From the NCBI GenBank assembly GCA_964351655.1, contig CAYGPD010000001.1:62001-126000 (forward strand): a DNA stretch of 64,000 nucleotides. Direction: 5' to 3'. This DNA is from Hirschia sp964351655 (lineage in GTDB: Bacteria > Pseudomonadota > Alphaproteobacteria > Caulobacterales > Hyphomonadaceae). The position numbers were made by a program, and so were the translations under genes. Below are positions 1-7,186 of this stretch, one piece after another. Below the pieces are notes generated by a model. The model did no database searches. It worked only from the letters and a program-made list of their open reading frames with translations, and was not told the DNA's origin. Each line of letters opens with the position of its first letter. The stretch's first letter is position 1.

Positions 1-451
1 CCATCGCCCAATCACCCGTGCTGGCATAGGCGCGATCAATCGTTTCACGGGGCAATACAAGCGAGCGCCATGAGAGGGTGAGGGCTTCTTTGCCAATGCC
101 TGGGGCGAGCACGCGGCCTGTTAGTTGCTTGAACTGTATGTCCACACCATTTGGTAGGAGCGCGTTTAGCTCTTCATACCCTGTTAGTGCGGTATCGCCT
201 TGATAGAGGCGCGCTGAGTGAATGAAGGCAGGGCCGACACCCGCATTTTCAACGGTCCAGCCAAGTTGTAGTCCGTGCCCGTTTTCGTGTGTGTTCACCG
301 GATCAATCTGAATTGCAGGAAACACAGAGGCATGTTGCTCTATATGCATGGTCTTGGCTTGGTCCCAAGCAATGTAGACAGCCGCAGCAGATGTTACCAA
401 CGCACCCACGGCGATGACAACTTCCATGGCTGAGAATGATTCTTTACTCAT
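1..451 (-). CDS. Hypothetical membrane-anchored protein, N-terminal part (runs off the window)
   Basis: The frame is open from an ATG at 451 to the window edge, about 150 codons, so the C-terminus is missing. After a short polar start (MSKESFSAME) there is one hydrophobic segment, roughly residues 9-26, which would anchor a soluble domain. That domain resembles no family I can name; it contains a stretch around ENAGVGPAFIHSARLY that looks like a beta-rich fold. Its start overlaps the stop of the upstream 66-aa gene by four bases (ATGA), so the two are probably translationally coupled. Function unknown. Confidence 0.7.
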   Translation of the reverse strand, partial: MSKESFSAMEVVIAVGALVTSAAAVYIAWDQAKTMHIEQHASVFPAIQIDPVNTHENGHGLQLGWTVENAGVGPAFIHSARLYQGDTALTGYEELNALLPNGVDIQFKQLTGRVLAPGIGKEALTLSWRSLVLPRETIDRAYASTGDWAM

Positions 452-648
452 TTTTCCGGCTCGATTTCTGCTCGCTTGGTTTGAGTTTTTAGAATGTATC
501 CGATTGCAATTAATGCTACGGCTAAACCAAAATCGTTCAACGTGAATACAATGAAACGGAAATTTCCTGCTTCATCAACTTGGAAAAAACTAAATGGAAG
601 CAAGACAAAGCCAAGAGCGAAGAAAATGAAGCTGATTGTTTTTGCCAT
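448..648 (-). CDS. Small two-helix membrane protein, unknown function
   Basis: A 66-aa protein with two clear hydrophobic helices: residues about 4-22 (ISFIFFALGFVLLPFSFF) and 35-52 (LNDFGLAVALIAIGYIL), followed by a charged tail (KTQTKRAEIEPEK). It starts 15 bases after pheS and overlaps the next gene by ATGA. The tight packing suggests all three share a transcript. No family recognised. It occupies the place where pheT usually sits. Confidence 0.6.
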   Translation of the reverse strand: MAKTISFIFFALGFVLLPFSFFQVDEAGNFRFIVFTLNDFGLAVALIAIGYILKTQTKRAEIEPEK

Positions 649-663
649 CCCGATTCTCCAAGC

Positions 664-1749
664 TTAGCTTAAGCCGCCCGTAAGCGTAGGAAGCAACCAT
701 GGCTTAAACCCATAGTTTGAGATCCAGTCTGCATCAGCTTCAAAATAGGGGCGAAGGTCTGGCATACCGTATTTGAGCATGGCCAAACGGTCGATACCCA
801 TACCAAAAGCAAAGCCCTGATATTCGTCTGGGTCGAGGCCGCAATTGCGCAATACATTCGGGTGGACCATGCCGGAGCCAAGAATTTCCAGCCAGCTATC
901 ACCTTGTCCGACTTTGATACTGTCACCAGAGCGATCACAGCGCACATCCATTTCAGCCGATGGTTCGGTGAATGGAAAAAAGTGCGGACGGAAGCGTGTT
1001 TCTGCGTTGTCTACCTCAAAGAAAGCTTCGAGGAAATCAGTTAGACATTGTTTGAGATGACCCATGTTTGTGGTCTTGTCGATAACAAGACCTTCCACTT
1101 GGTGGAACATAGGTGTGTGTGTAGCGTCCCAGTCTTTGCGGTAAACACGGCCCGGAATAATCACGCGGATAGGTGGCTTTTGGCTCATCATTGTGCGGAT
1201 TTGTACAGGTGATGTGTGTGTACGAAGGACTTTGCGATTGCCATTGCTATCTGGTGCCATGAAGAATGTATCATGATCTTCACGGGCTGGATGACCTTCA
1301 GGGAAGTTTAGCGCTGTGAAATTGTGGAAGTCATCCTCAATGTCTGGACCTTCAGCGACGGCAAAGCCCATATCGCCAAAAATCGCTGCAACTTCTTCAA
1401 ATACCTGCATAACAGGGTGAAGTGCGCCAACGGGTTCAGGACGAGGCGGCAGGGACATATCCAGCGTTTCAGCAGCGAGTTGCGCGTTGAGTGCCTCTGT
1501 TTCCAAAATCTCTTTGCGGGACGTGATGAGATCACTCAGGAGTGTTTTTAAGCCATTTAGTTTCGGGCCAGCGACTTGGCGCTCTTCAGGGCTCATCTTT
1601 CCAAGTTCGCGCATCAATAAGGATACACGGCCTTTCTTGCCAAGTTCTGCAACGCGCAATTCTTCAAGTGCGGCTTCATTGGCAGTCGCGTTGATTGCGG
1701 CTGAGATTTCAGTTTCAAGAGCGTCGAGATTGTCGAGCGTGGCCGTCAT
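664..1749 (-). CDS. pheS: Phenylalanine-tRNA ligase alpha subunit
   Basis: Charges tRNA-Phe with phenylalanine as the catalytic subunit of the alpha2beta2 enzyme. The 361-aa length is normal. It has an N-terminal coiled-coil tRNA-binding arm (about residues 1-90) followed by the class II core. Motif 2 is visible around GRVYRKDWDATHTPMFHQVE, and motif 3 as GFAFGMGIDRLAMLKYG near residue 320. Unusually for this operon, the following genes are two small hypothetical membrane proteins and not pheT, which must lie elsewhere. The 163 bases upstream (1750-1913) separate it from a divergent DUF2161 gene and should hold both promoters. Confidence 0.97.
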   Translation of the reverse strand: MTATLDNLDALETEISAAINATANEAALEELRVAELGKKGRVSLLMRELGKMSPEERQVAGPKLNGLKTLLSDLITSRKEILETEALNAQLAAETLDMSLPPRPEPVGALHPVMQVFEEVAAIFGDMGFAVAEGPDIEDDFHNFTALNFPEGHPAREDHDTFFMAPDSNGNRKVLRTHTSPVQIRTMMSQKPPIRVIIPGRVYRKDWDATHTPMFHQVEGLVIDKTTNMGHLKQCLTDFLEAFFEVDNAETRFRPHFFPFTEPSAEMDVRCDRSGDSIKVGQGDSWLEILGSGMVHPNVLRNCGLDPDEYQGFAFGMGIDRLAMLKYGMPDLRPYFEADADWISNYGFKPWLLPTLTGGLS

Positions 1750-1913
1750 CGGGCAGGCACCTCATAGTCGGATTAAAGATAGAGCAAATAGCTCTAAGAA
1801 CATGTTGGCTTGTGGATTAGCGGATTATTTGTTGGGCGTGAAGCTTATGCTTAAAGAAATTCCTGATAACTGAGAAACATACTCGTTTTAAACAAGTGGG
1901 AGAATGAGATTTA

Positions 1914-2582
1914 ATGCCGCAAAAGCCCAAAGAAACGGACCTTTATCTGCCGATCAAATCTTTTCTTGAAGGGCAAGGATATGAGGTGAAAGCCGAGATT
2001 GGCGCGGTGGATGTTGTGGCAATTCGCGGGGAAGAGCCGCCTGTTTTGGTGGAGTTGAAACTAAACTTTAATCTCGCACTCTTGCATCAAGGCGTGGCGC
2101 GACAAGCCATAAGCGATGATGTTTATTTGGTGATACCGCGCGGGAGCGGCAAAGCATTTCAAACTGCGATGAAGGGGCATATGTCATTGTGTCGGCGTTT
2201 GGGGCTCGGATTGGTGACGGTACGTCTAAAAGATGAACTCGTAGAAGTGCATTGTGATCCTGCGCCCTATCAACCACGAAAATCTAAGGTGAGGCAGGGT
2301 CGGTTACTTAAAGAATTCGCGCGGCGTGTCGGGGATCCCAATCAAGGCGGGCAGACGCGGGTAGGGCTGATCACAGCCTATCGCCAAGATGCAATTTTGT
2401 GCGCAAAATTTTTACAAGCCGAAGGCCCAAGCAAAGGCGCAGTCGTCGCCAAAGCCACAGGCGTTGAGCGCGCTACGCGCTTAATGGCGGATGACCATTA
2501 TGGATGGTTTGAGCGTGTGGAGAAGGGTATATATGGCCTTACACCTAATGGTGTTGAGGGTGTGAAGGGTTTTAGAGACTAA
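1914..2582 (+). CDS. DUF2161 family protein, predicted PD-(D/E)XK phosphodiesterase
   Basis: A 222-aa protein matching the alphaproteobacterial DUF2161 family in its opening (KETDLYLPIKSFLEGQGYEV). The nuclease-like core can be read as an early Glu/Lys helix, then AVDVVA supplying the Asp, then VLVELKLN supplying the E-x-K, the usual PD-(D/E)XK arrangement. The C-terminal half looks like a winged-helix-type domain. Substrate and role are unknown. It is transcribed away from pheS, with a GGGAG about 10 bases before the ATG. The catalytic assignment is inferred from family knowledge. Confidence 0.75.
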   Translation: MPQKPKETDLYLPIKSFLEGQGYEVKAEIGAVDVVAIRGEEPPVLVELKLNFNLALLHQGVARQAISDDVYLVIPRGSGKAFQTAMKGHMSLCRRLGLGLVTVRLKDELVEVHCDPAPYQPRKSKVRQGRLLKEFARRVGDPNQGGQTRVGLITAYRQDAILCAKFLQAEGPSKGAVVAKATGVERATRLMADDHYGWFERVEKGIYGLTPNGVEGVKGFRD

Positions 2583-2637
2583 TCCAGTCGAAGTAAGCAT
2601 ATTGTTTGATTGTTAAATACGATAGAGGCCGAGTTTC

Positions 2638-3024
2638 TTATGTAAACTCAATGAGCTGTATAAGGTTACCGCAAGTGTCGTTAAAAATTGCTGTAATGGC
2701 AGGGCCAGAATTGAGTGGAGGTTGGGTTATCTCTACTCCTTGTTTTTCTAACCTAGATATTTCTTCAGCGATGTTATCTACTTCAAATGCTGTGAAAGGA
2801 ATTCCGTCTTTCATCAGAGCGGTTTGAAATTCCTTTGACGCAGGATGAGCGTTTGGTTCCAACCCTAATTCTACGCCATTGGATTCTTCGGGGGATACCA
2901 TGGTTAGCCATCTGTGTTGCCCCATAGGGATATCGTGTTTGACATCAAAACCCAAAATATCACGATAAAACGTCAGTGCTTTATCTTGATCGTCTACGAC
3001 AATGCTTTTGATATACATTTTCAT
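2638..3024 (-). CDS. VOC (glyoxalase/bleomycin-resistance fold) family protein
   Basis: A 128-aa single-domain VOC protein: two beta-alpha-beta-beta-beta modules, opening with MKMYIKSIVVDDQDKALTFY and ending with CGNLIQLIEFT, where the Glu is the usual C-terminal metal ligand. Close relatives are generic dioxygenase/glyoxalase-like proteins of unknown substrate. It lies downstream of rplT but is separated from it by the terminator at 3040-3075, so it is probably transcribed separately or by read-through. An ATG two codons downstream (MYIKS) is also possible. Confidence 0.8.
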   Translation of the reverse strand: MKMYIKSIVVDDQDKALTFYRDILGFDVKHDIPMGQHRWLTMVSPEESNGVELGLEPNAHPASKEFQTALMKDGIPFTAFEVDNIAEEISRLEKQGVEITQPPLNSGPAITAIFNDTCGNLIQLIEFT

Positions 3025-3039
3025 GGATAACCCCTAAAT

Positions 3040-3075
3040 AAAAAACGCGCTGCCCGTGAAGGTAGCGCGTTTTTT
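3040..3075 (-). terminator. Intrinsic terminator after rplT
   Basis: A 12-base arm AAAAAACGCGCT at 3040-3051 pairs with AGCGCGTTTTTT at 3064-3075 around a 12-base loop. Read on the minus strand it is a GC stem followed by six Us, 23 bases after the rplT stop codon. Confidence 0.85.
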
Positions 3076-3097
3076 GAATTCTTCAATGTGTCGCTAA

Positions 3098-3460
3098 TTA
3101 AGCGATGGCTGCCATTGCTTTGTCGAAGACTGCTTTGAATGCTGCAGGCTCTTTGATTGCAAGGTCAGAAAGAACTTTACGGTCAATCTGGATACCAGCT
3201 TTTGTGATACCGTTGATGAAAGTTGAGTAGTTTGTGTTCGGGTCGATTTCACGAACAGCAGCGTTGATACGCTGGATCCAAAGCGAACGGAAAGCGCGCT
3301 TTTTAACTTTACGACCAACATAAGCGTATTGGCCTGCCTTCATTACGGCAGATTGAGCTGTACGGAAAGTATTCTTACGGCGACCGTAATAACCTTTTGC
3401 AGCTTTGATTACTTTTTTGTGGCGAGCATGTGCTGGGACTTTACCGCGTGCGCGTGCCAT
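3098..3460 (-). CDS. rplT: 50S ribosomal protein L20
   Basis: Ribosomal protein needed early in 50S assembly. The 120-aa length and sequence are typical (MARARGKVPAHARHKKVIK, then KGYYGRRKNTFRTA), with the long basic N-terminal tail that reaches into 23S rRNA. It follows rpmI by 45 bases and has a GGAG just before the ATG. The pair ends at the strong terminator at 3040-3075. Confidence 0.98.
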   Translation of the reverse strand: MARARGKVPAHARHKKVIKAAKGYYGRRKNTFRTAQSAVMKAGQYAYVGRKVKKRAFRSLWIQRINAAVREIDPNTNYSTFINGITKAGIQIDRKVLSDLAIKEPAAFKAVFDKAMAAIA

Positions 3461-3505
3461 GGGCTTCTCCTAAAAATTCGGTGTATTATAATTGATGCAA
3501 AAGGC

Positions 3506-3706
3506 TTAGAGGCCGTATGGAAGGAAAGCCTTCACTTTACGAGCTTCGTTTGACGCCATTACAGTTGTTCCGCGAAGTTGACGGATTTGCTTAGGTGTAC
3601 GCTTGATCATGCCGTGGCGCTTTCCAGCTTGGCTTGATTTTACTTTACCAGTTGCAGTCAATTTAAAGCGCTTTTTTACACCGCTTTTAGTTTTCAACTT
3701 TGGCAT
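3506..3706 (-). CDS. rpmI: 50S ribosomal protein L35
   Basis: 66-aa basic ribosomal protein (MPKLKTKSGVKKRFKLTATG). An in-frame ATG two codons upstream (3712) is rejected because it directly abuts the GGAG. The ATG at 3706 is spaced six bases from that SD and gives the canonical MPKLKTKSG start. A likely promoter lies at 3808-3835. It forms a two-gene unit with rplT and is separated from infC here by two unrelated genes. Confidence 0.97.
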   Translation of the reverse strand: MPKLKTKSGVKKRFKLTATGKVKSSQAGKRHGMIKRTPKQIRQLRGTTVMASNEARKVKAFLPYGL

Positions 3707-3807
3707 TTTCATCTCCTATTAGGTCTGCGTGAAATTTACATCTCACATGGACTTGAGTTCTGACTAACAAGGCATGCCTATTGGCCCAGCTAGTACGCGA
3801 AGGCGGA

Positions 3808-3835
3808 CTTATACGCAGGCGGAGGAAATAATCAA
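3808..3835 (-). promoter_or_regulatory. Predicted sigma-70 promoter for rpmI-rplT
   Basis: On the minus strand, TTGATT (3835-3830) is followed after 16 bases by TATAAG (3813-3808). This would start transcription near 3801, giving a leader of about 95 bases that contains a GGCATGCC palindrome. Such leaders are often sites of L20 autoregulation, but no L20-binding pseudoknot could be confirmed by eye. Confidence 0.45.
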
Positions 3836-3903
3836 GCGAAAAGAATCACATCCGCATAATATTTGCCCTCGGTGGTGTCGTCATTTCAAGATGATTTAAA
3901 CAT

Positions 3904-3933
3904 AAAAAAGGCGACTGAATAAACAATCGCCTT
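3904..3933 (-). terminator. Intrinsic terminator after the secreted-protein gene
   Basis: AAGGCGA (3908-3914) pairs with TCGCCTT (3927-3933). On the minus strand the stem is followed by a run of Us (3904-3909), 27 bases beyond the stop of the gene at 3961. Confidence 0.8.
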
Positions 3934-3960
3934 AGGTCGTATATTTATCGTCTTCTTAGT

Positions 3961-4569
3961 TTAAATTGTTGGGCAAGCCGAATTGATTGCTGAGCGTAGG
4001 AAGAAACCAAATTTCCAAAGGTTTTCCATGTCAGACAAACGTTGCCATTCAGCGTCTTTAGAAGGCTTGATCCACACATCTACAGGTGTAGGCACTTTTG
4101 TTTTGGCACATACGCTTGCTTGTTTTTCACCGTCAATTTTAAAACTGGCACCCAGCTGCATGTTGATGTCGAGTTTGTCTGCACCGTCCATCTGAGACAA
4201 GTTTACGAAGTCGGAGCGTGTTTGAGCAGCTTCTGAACTTAATGCAGGTTGCACTGCGAGCATAAATGCATTTTCTTTGGATACGTTTGCTGGCAAAGCC
4301 TGTGCATCAGATTGCGCGGAAGCGTAATCTATCATGATAGGTGAGGAATTTGCTTTACGTGTACCAAAGTCTGCACTGAAACGGATTGACCAGTTTGAAG
4401 AAGGGCGAACGCCTTCTGGAGCGACGATAAGAACGCGGCCTGTTTCAAAATCAAATCCTGACAAGAAGTCTTGCACATCATTTGCGTGCGCAGTTTGATG
4501 TGACATGCCGAAAGTGGCAAGTCCGGCTGCGAGCATAGATACTGCGACTGTTTTAAGGTTCTTTAACAT
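3961..4569 (-). CDS. Secreted protein of unknown function
   Basis: A 202-aa protein with a clean Sec signal peptide (MLKNLKTVAVSMLAAGLATFGMS, then a predicted AHA-N cleavage near residue 29). The mature part is mixed and polar with two Cys, CAKTK and the penultimate-region SACPTI, which could form a disulfide in the periplasm. It vaguely recalls the size and layout of IalB-like proteins, but I would not assign it. It is flanked by its own terminator (3904-3933) and a long upstream region with a perfect CtrA-type box (4714-4730), so it may be cell-cycle regulated. Confidence 0.65.
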   Translation of the reverse strand: MLKNLKTVAVSMLAAGLATFGMSHQTAHANDVQDFLSGFDFETGRVLIVAPEGVRPSSNWSIRFSADFGTRKANSSPIMIDYASAQSDAQALPANVSKENAFMLAVQPALSSEAAQTRSDFVNLSQMDGADKLDINMQLGASFKIDGEKQASVCAKTKVPTPVDVWIKPSKDAEWQRLSDMENLWKFGFFLRSAINSACPTI

Positions 4570-5006
4570 AATAACGCTTCCTGGGGTCTTCTCTCTATCT
4601 CAATTGGTAATGCATTTTTGGGATGCTAGGTCTACCAAAATGAGGTGGTTTATATTTGCATAGCAGCCTTGCAAGAAGTGATCCAGTTAAAAATAATTTT
4701 TTTGCAGAATTTATTAACCTTCTGTTAACCAATGTTTTAAAATGAAACAAATTATACGGAAAATGGGGTAATACGGACGTTTTTGTATCTAAAACTGCCG
4801 GAATTACTGACTTCCAAAAGCGATTTTAAAATGAAGGTCTTTATAATTTGCTCTCAAAATAGTCTTTATCGCATGATTTTGAGTCGCCCAGAGGCGTATT
4901 TGAAGCCATGTTGGGACATGTGCATTGGCACAGCTATCGCGGCTGACGAAAGCTAATATGAGCGCATAGATTTGAAATGAGACATTAACCTACAGCGGGA
5001 AATCGT
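4570..5006. other. 437-base intergenic region with a CtrA-type box
   Basis: AT-rich gap between two minus-strand genes. No convincing ORF, tRNA or terminator was seen. The one strong signal is TTAA-N7-TTAACC at 4714-4730. The rest shows poly-A/T runs compatible with promoter DNA for the gene at 3961-4569. Confidence 0.6.
4714..4730. promoter_or_regulatory. CtrA-type binding box
   Basis: TTAACCTTCTGTTAACC matches the Caulobacter CtrA consensus TTAA-N7-TTAA exactly, including the trailing C. It lies about 145 bases upstream of the secreted-protein start at 4569. Binding is inferred from the consensus. Confidence 0.55.
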
Positions 5007-5417
5007 TTAGCCGCAGTAGACTTTGGTTATGATCGCTGTTTCGTTGATCTCAATATTGATGCGGTCACGGCGATAATCTCGTGTAACTGGCGTATTTACA
5101 CCAATGACACGAACATTTTGACTTGCAGGCATTGTGACAGCAGCAATGCTTTTACCAATTAGCATTTTTAAAGGGTCAGCGCCGCATGTGTCTTTTTGAT
5201 CAGCATTCTCAGCTGTTAGATCGTCATTTGCTTGGTCTACGCTTGTGGTTTGGTCCTGCTCAAGTGTCTGGCTAGATGCATTCTGGGTTGAGGCAGCTTC
5301 AGGTGTGTTTGTTGTTTGCTGGGTCGCACAAGCGCTGAGCAATACAACGCTTGTGAATATTGAACCTAAAACAAAGGAAAGGCGACCACCGCTCATGTTG
5401 TTCAAATTGTTTCGCAT
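5007..5417 (-). CDS. Predicted lipoprotein, unknown function
   Basis: 136 aa. The signal segment ends in a lipobox (VVLLSACATQQ), so Cys30 should be lipidated. A Ser/Thr/Gln/Asp-rich linker of about 50 residues follows, then a compact C-terminal domain of about 60 residues from CGADPLKMLIGKSIAAV to the terminal KVYCG. The C-terminal domain resembles peptidase-inhibitor I78-like proteins, which carry CGAxxLxxxIG followed by a conserved DRINIE-like strand (here DRINIEINETAIITKVYCG). That suggests a periplasmic protease-inhibitor-like role. It lies 71 bases downstream of infC. Confidence 0.7.
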   Translation of the reverse strand: MRNNLNNMSGGRLSFVLGSIFTSVVLLSACATQQTTNTPEAASTQNASSQTLEQDQTTSVDQANDDLTAENADQKDTCGADPLKMLIGKSIAAVTMPASQNVRVIGVNTPVTRDYRRDRINIEINETAIITKVYCG

Positions 5418-5488
5418 CTAACTTTATCCCGCTGAGTGAAATGCTTGATTTTCTGAATATGGGCGATGGTTGATCTTTATGACGCGAT

Positions 5489-6028
5489 TTAACGCGGTGA
5501 AAGCACCATAGTCATCTGGCGACCTTCAAGCTTTGGTTCTGCTTCAACTTTTGACTCTTCAGCAAAGTCGTCTTTGACGCGTTGTAGAAGTTCCATCCCC
5601 AATTGTTGGTGAGCCATTTCACGGCCGCGGAAACGCAAGGTTACTTTCACCTTGTCACCATCTTCAAAGAAGCGAGTGATGGCGCGTTTTTTTACTTCGT
5701 AGTCGTGAGTATCGATATTTGGACGCATCTTGATTTCTTTAAGATCCGCAGCTTTTTGCTTTTTCTTAGCAGCGGCGCGTTTCTTTTGCTCTTCGAAGCG
5801 GACTTTACCGTAATCAAGGATTTTCACCACTGTTGGCTGCGATCCACCTGATACTTCTACGAGGTCCAAACCAGCTTCACGGGCCGCATCAAGCGCAGAA
5901 CTCAGAGGCATCTCTCCTTGCTTCTCACCGTTCTCATCAATGAGTAGAACGCGCGGTGCAGTGATGTCTTGGTTGACGTTTGGGCCGGTTTTCTTTGCAG
6001 GCGCTGCTGCTTGTGGACGACGTGCTAT
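5489..6028 (-). CDS. infC: Translation initiation factor IF-3 (AUA start)
   Basis: Binds the 30S subunit, proofreads start codons and keeps subunits apart. From 5911 the frame gives only 140 aa and lacks most of the N-domain. The conserved N-terminal sequence (ARRPQAAAPAKKTGPNVNQD, then ITAPRVLLIDENGEKQGEM) continues in frame to 6028 with no ATG, GTG or TTG before an upstream in-frame TAG. An AGGAG at 6036-6040 sits seven bases before an ATA at 6028-6026, giving a normal 179-aa IF-3 that begins (M)ARRPQ. E. coli infC similarly uses AUU, which IF-3 itself discriminates against, creating autoregulation; AUA here probably does the same. Confidence 0.9.
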   Translation of the reverse strand: MARRPQAAAPAKKTGPNVNQDITAPRVLLIDENGEKQGEMPLSSALDAAREAGLDLVEVSGGSQPTVVKILDYGKVRFEEQKKRAAAKKKQKAADLKEIKMRPNIDTHDYEVKKRAITRFFEDGDKVKVTLRFRGREMAHQQLGMELLQRVKDDFAEESKVEAEPKLEGRQMTMVLSPR

Positions 6029-6121
6029 GGCTATTCTCCTGTGGTTGCCAATCTTTATAAGATATGCATTGGCCTATTCTGGGCTTTGTTTCAAGAGAGG
6101 AAAATGCAATATCCGCGCTGA

Positions 6122-7186
6122 TTATAGCACATTCAGCGCTAAAATGGAGCGCCATATGTCATCTGGTGTCAAAAAGTCTACATCTGCTGCATTATTGACA
6201 ATGATATTGCCGCCGCGAGGTGCATACTGGCTCAGGCGGGTCTCGTTTTCCCATACGCTTTCAAAAGGGCCTGTTAATGCCTCGGAGCCTTCTTGCCGGA
6301 AGATTGTAACGCCGGATAAGCCAACACTTGCCGCCAAATATGTTGGACCAGTATCTCCACCGACAAAAAATTCAGCGTTTTGAGCCAAAGCGACCATTTG
6401 GAAAAAGTCTGCGCGAGAAATTAGGTTTTTTGCATGTTCGCATACGCTGACAATTTTATGCGCCGCTTTGCCTTGGGTGGGGTTGCCAATAATGACTGGA
6501 ATAATGTCGGCTTCGTGTATTTTGTGGCACAGCGCACCAAATTTTTTGGGTGACCAGCCATCTTCAGATCCATCAATTGGGCCGCCTGGAATGACAAGCG
6601 CGAAACGCCCGTATAAATTGAAAAAGGCTGGATCTAGTTTTGGTGAGTTTCTAAACGCAGCTCGGATCCAACTATAATCTACAGAAGGACGTTCGTGCGG
6701 TTGCCAACGTACTAAGTCGCCTCCATCTATTGCTGGAATACCGGCGCAAAACAACTGATCAGCAACGCGTTGTGTGTAGTGCTCAGCAGTATCAAATGAC
6801 TGATAGGGGTGAGAGACCCCTTTCATACTGCTTGAATTCAATTTGATATTCAAAGATTTTGCAGTCGCGTGACTTTCGGCGTCATTTTGAAAATCATACA
6901 CCATTTGATATTTGGCGGATTTAAGCTTTTTGACCACAAAATCGCGTGTACGGTCATCTAATGCTTCAACGGCATTAAAGTAAGGGCACGCTTTTCCAAA
7001 CTCTAGAAAGCGTGGCTCAGTGAGCAGGGTGATGTGGGCGGAACGATGGGTTCGACGCACATAAGCGCTCGCGGCCATTCCTTCTAAGAAAGTGCGCATT
7101 GGTCCAGACTGAATAACGAGGACGCGGCGAAGTGCATCTCCCGGATTTTCGGGAGGTACAAAATCAAAGTTTGTATCCTGCGTCAT
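6122..7186 (-). CDS. Glycosyltransferase family 9 (heptosyltransferase-like)
   Basis: 354 aa. The GT9 fold is indicated by the N-terminal RRVLVIQSGPMRTFLEGM, the mid-protein ALVIPGG and the C-terminal sugar-nucleotide loop FFVGGDTGPTYLAASVG. Family members transfer heptose or related sugars from an ADP-sugar to lipopolysaccharide core or other surface glycans at the cytoplasmic face of the inner membrane. The start overlaps the stop of the GT4 gene by ATGA, so the two are translationally coupled and likely act in the same glycan pathway. The acceptor is not predictable. Confidence 0.85.
   Translation of the reverse strand: MTQDTNFDFVPPENPGDALRRVLVIQSGPMRTFLEGMAASAYVRRTHRSAHITLLTEPRFLEFGKACPYFNAVEALDDRTRDFVVKKLKSAKYQMVYDFQNDAESHATAKSLNIKLNSSSMKGVSHPYQSFDTAEHYTQRVADQLFCAGIPAIDGGDLVRWQPHERPSVDYSWIRAAFRNSPKLDPAFFNLYGRFALVIPGGPIDGSEDGWSPKKFGALCHKIHEADIIPVIIGNPTQGKAAHKIVSVCEHAKNLISRADFFQMVALAQNAEFFVGGDTGPTYLAASVGLSGVTIFRQEGSEALTGPFESVWENETRLSQYAPRGGNIIVNNAADVDFLTPDDIWRSILALNVL

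Noticed and set aside
5489..5911. infC starting at the ATG at 5911
   Set aside because: This would remove the conserved N-domain start. The frame continues upstream with IF-3-like sequence and an SD next to an ATA.
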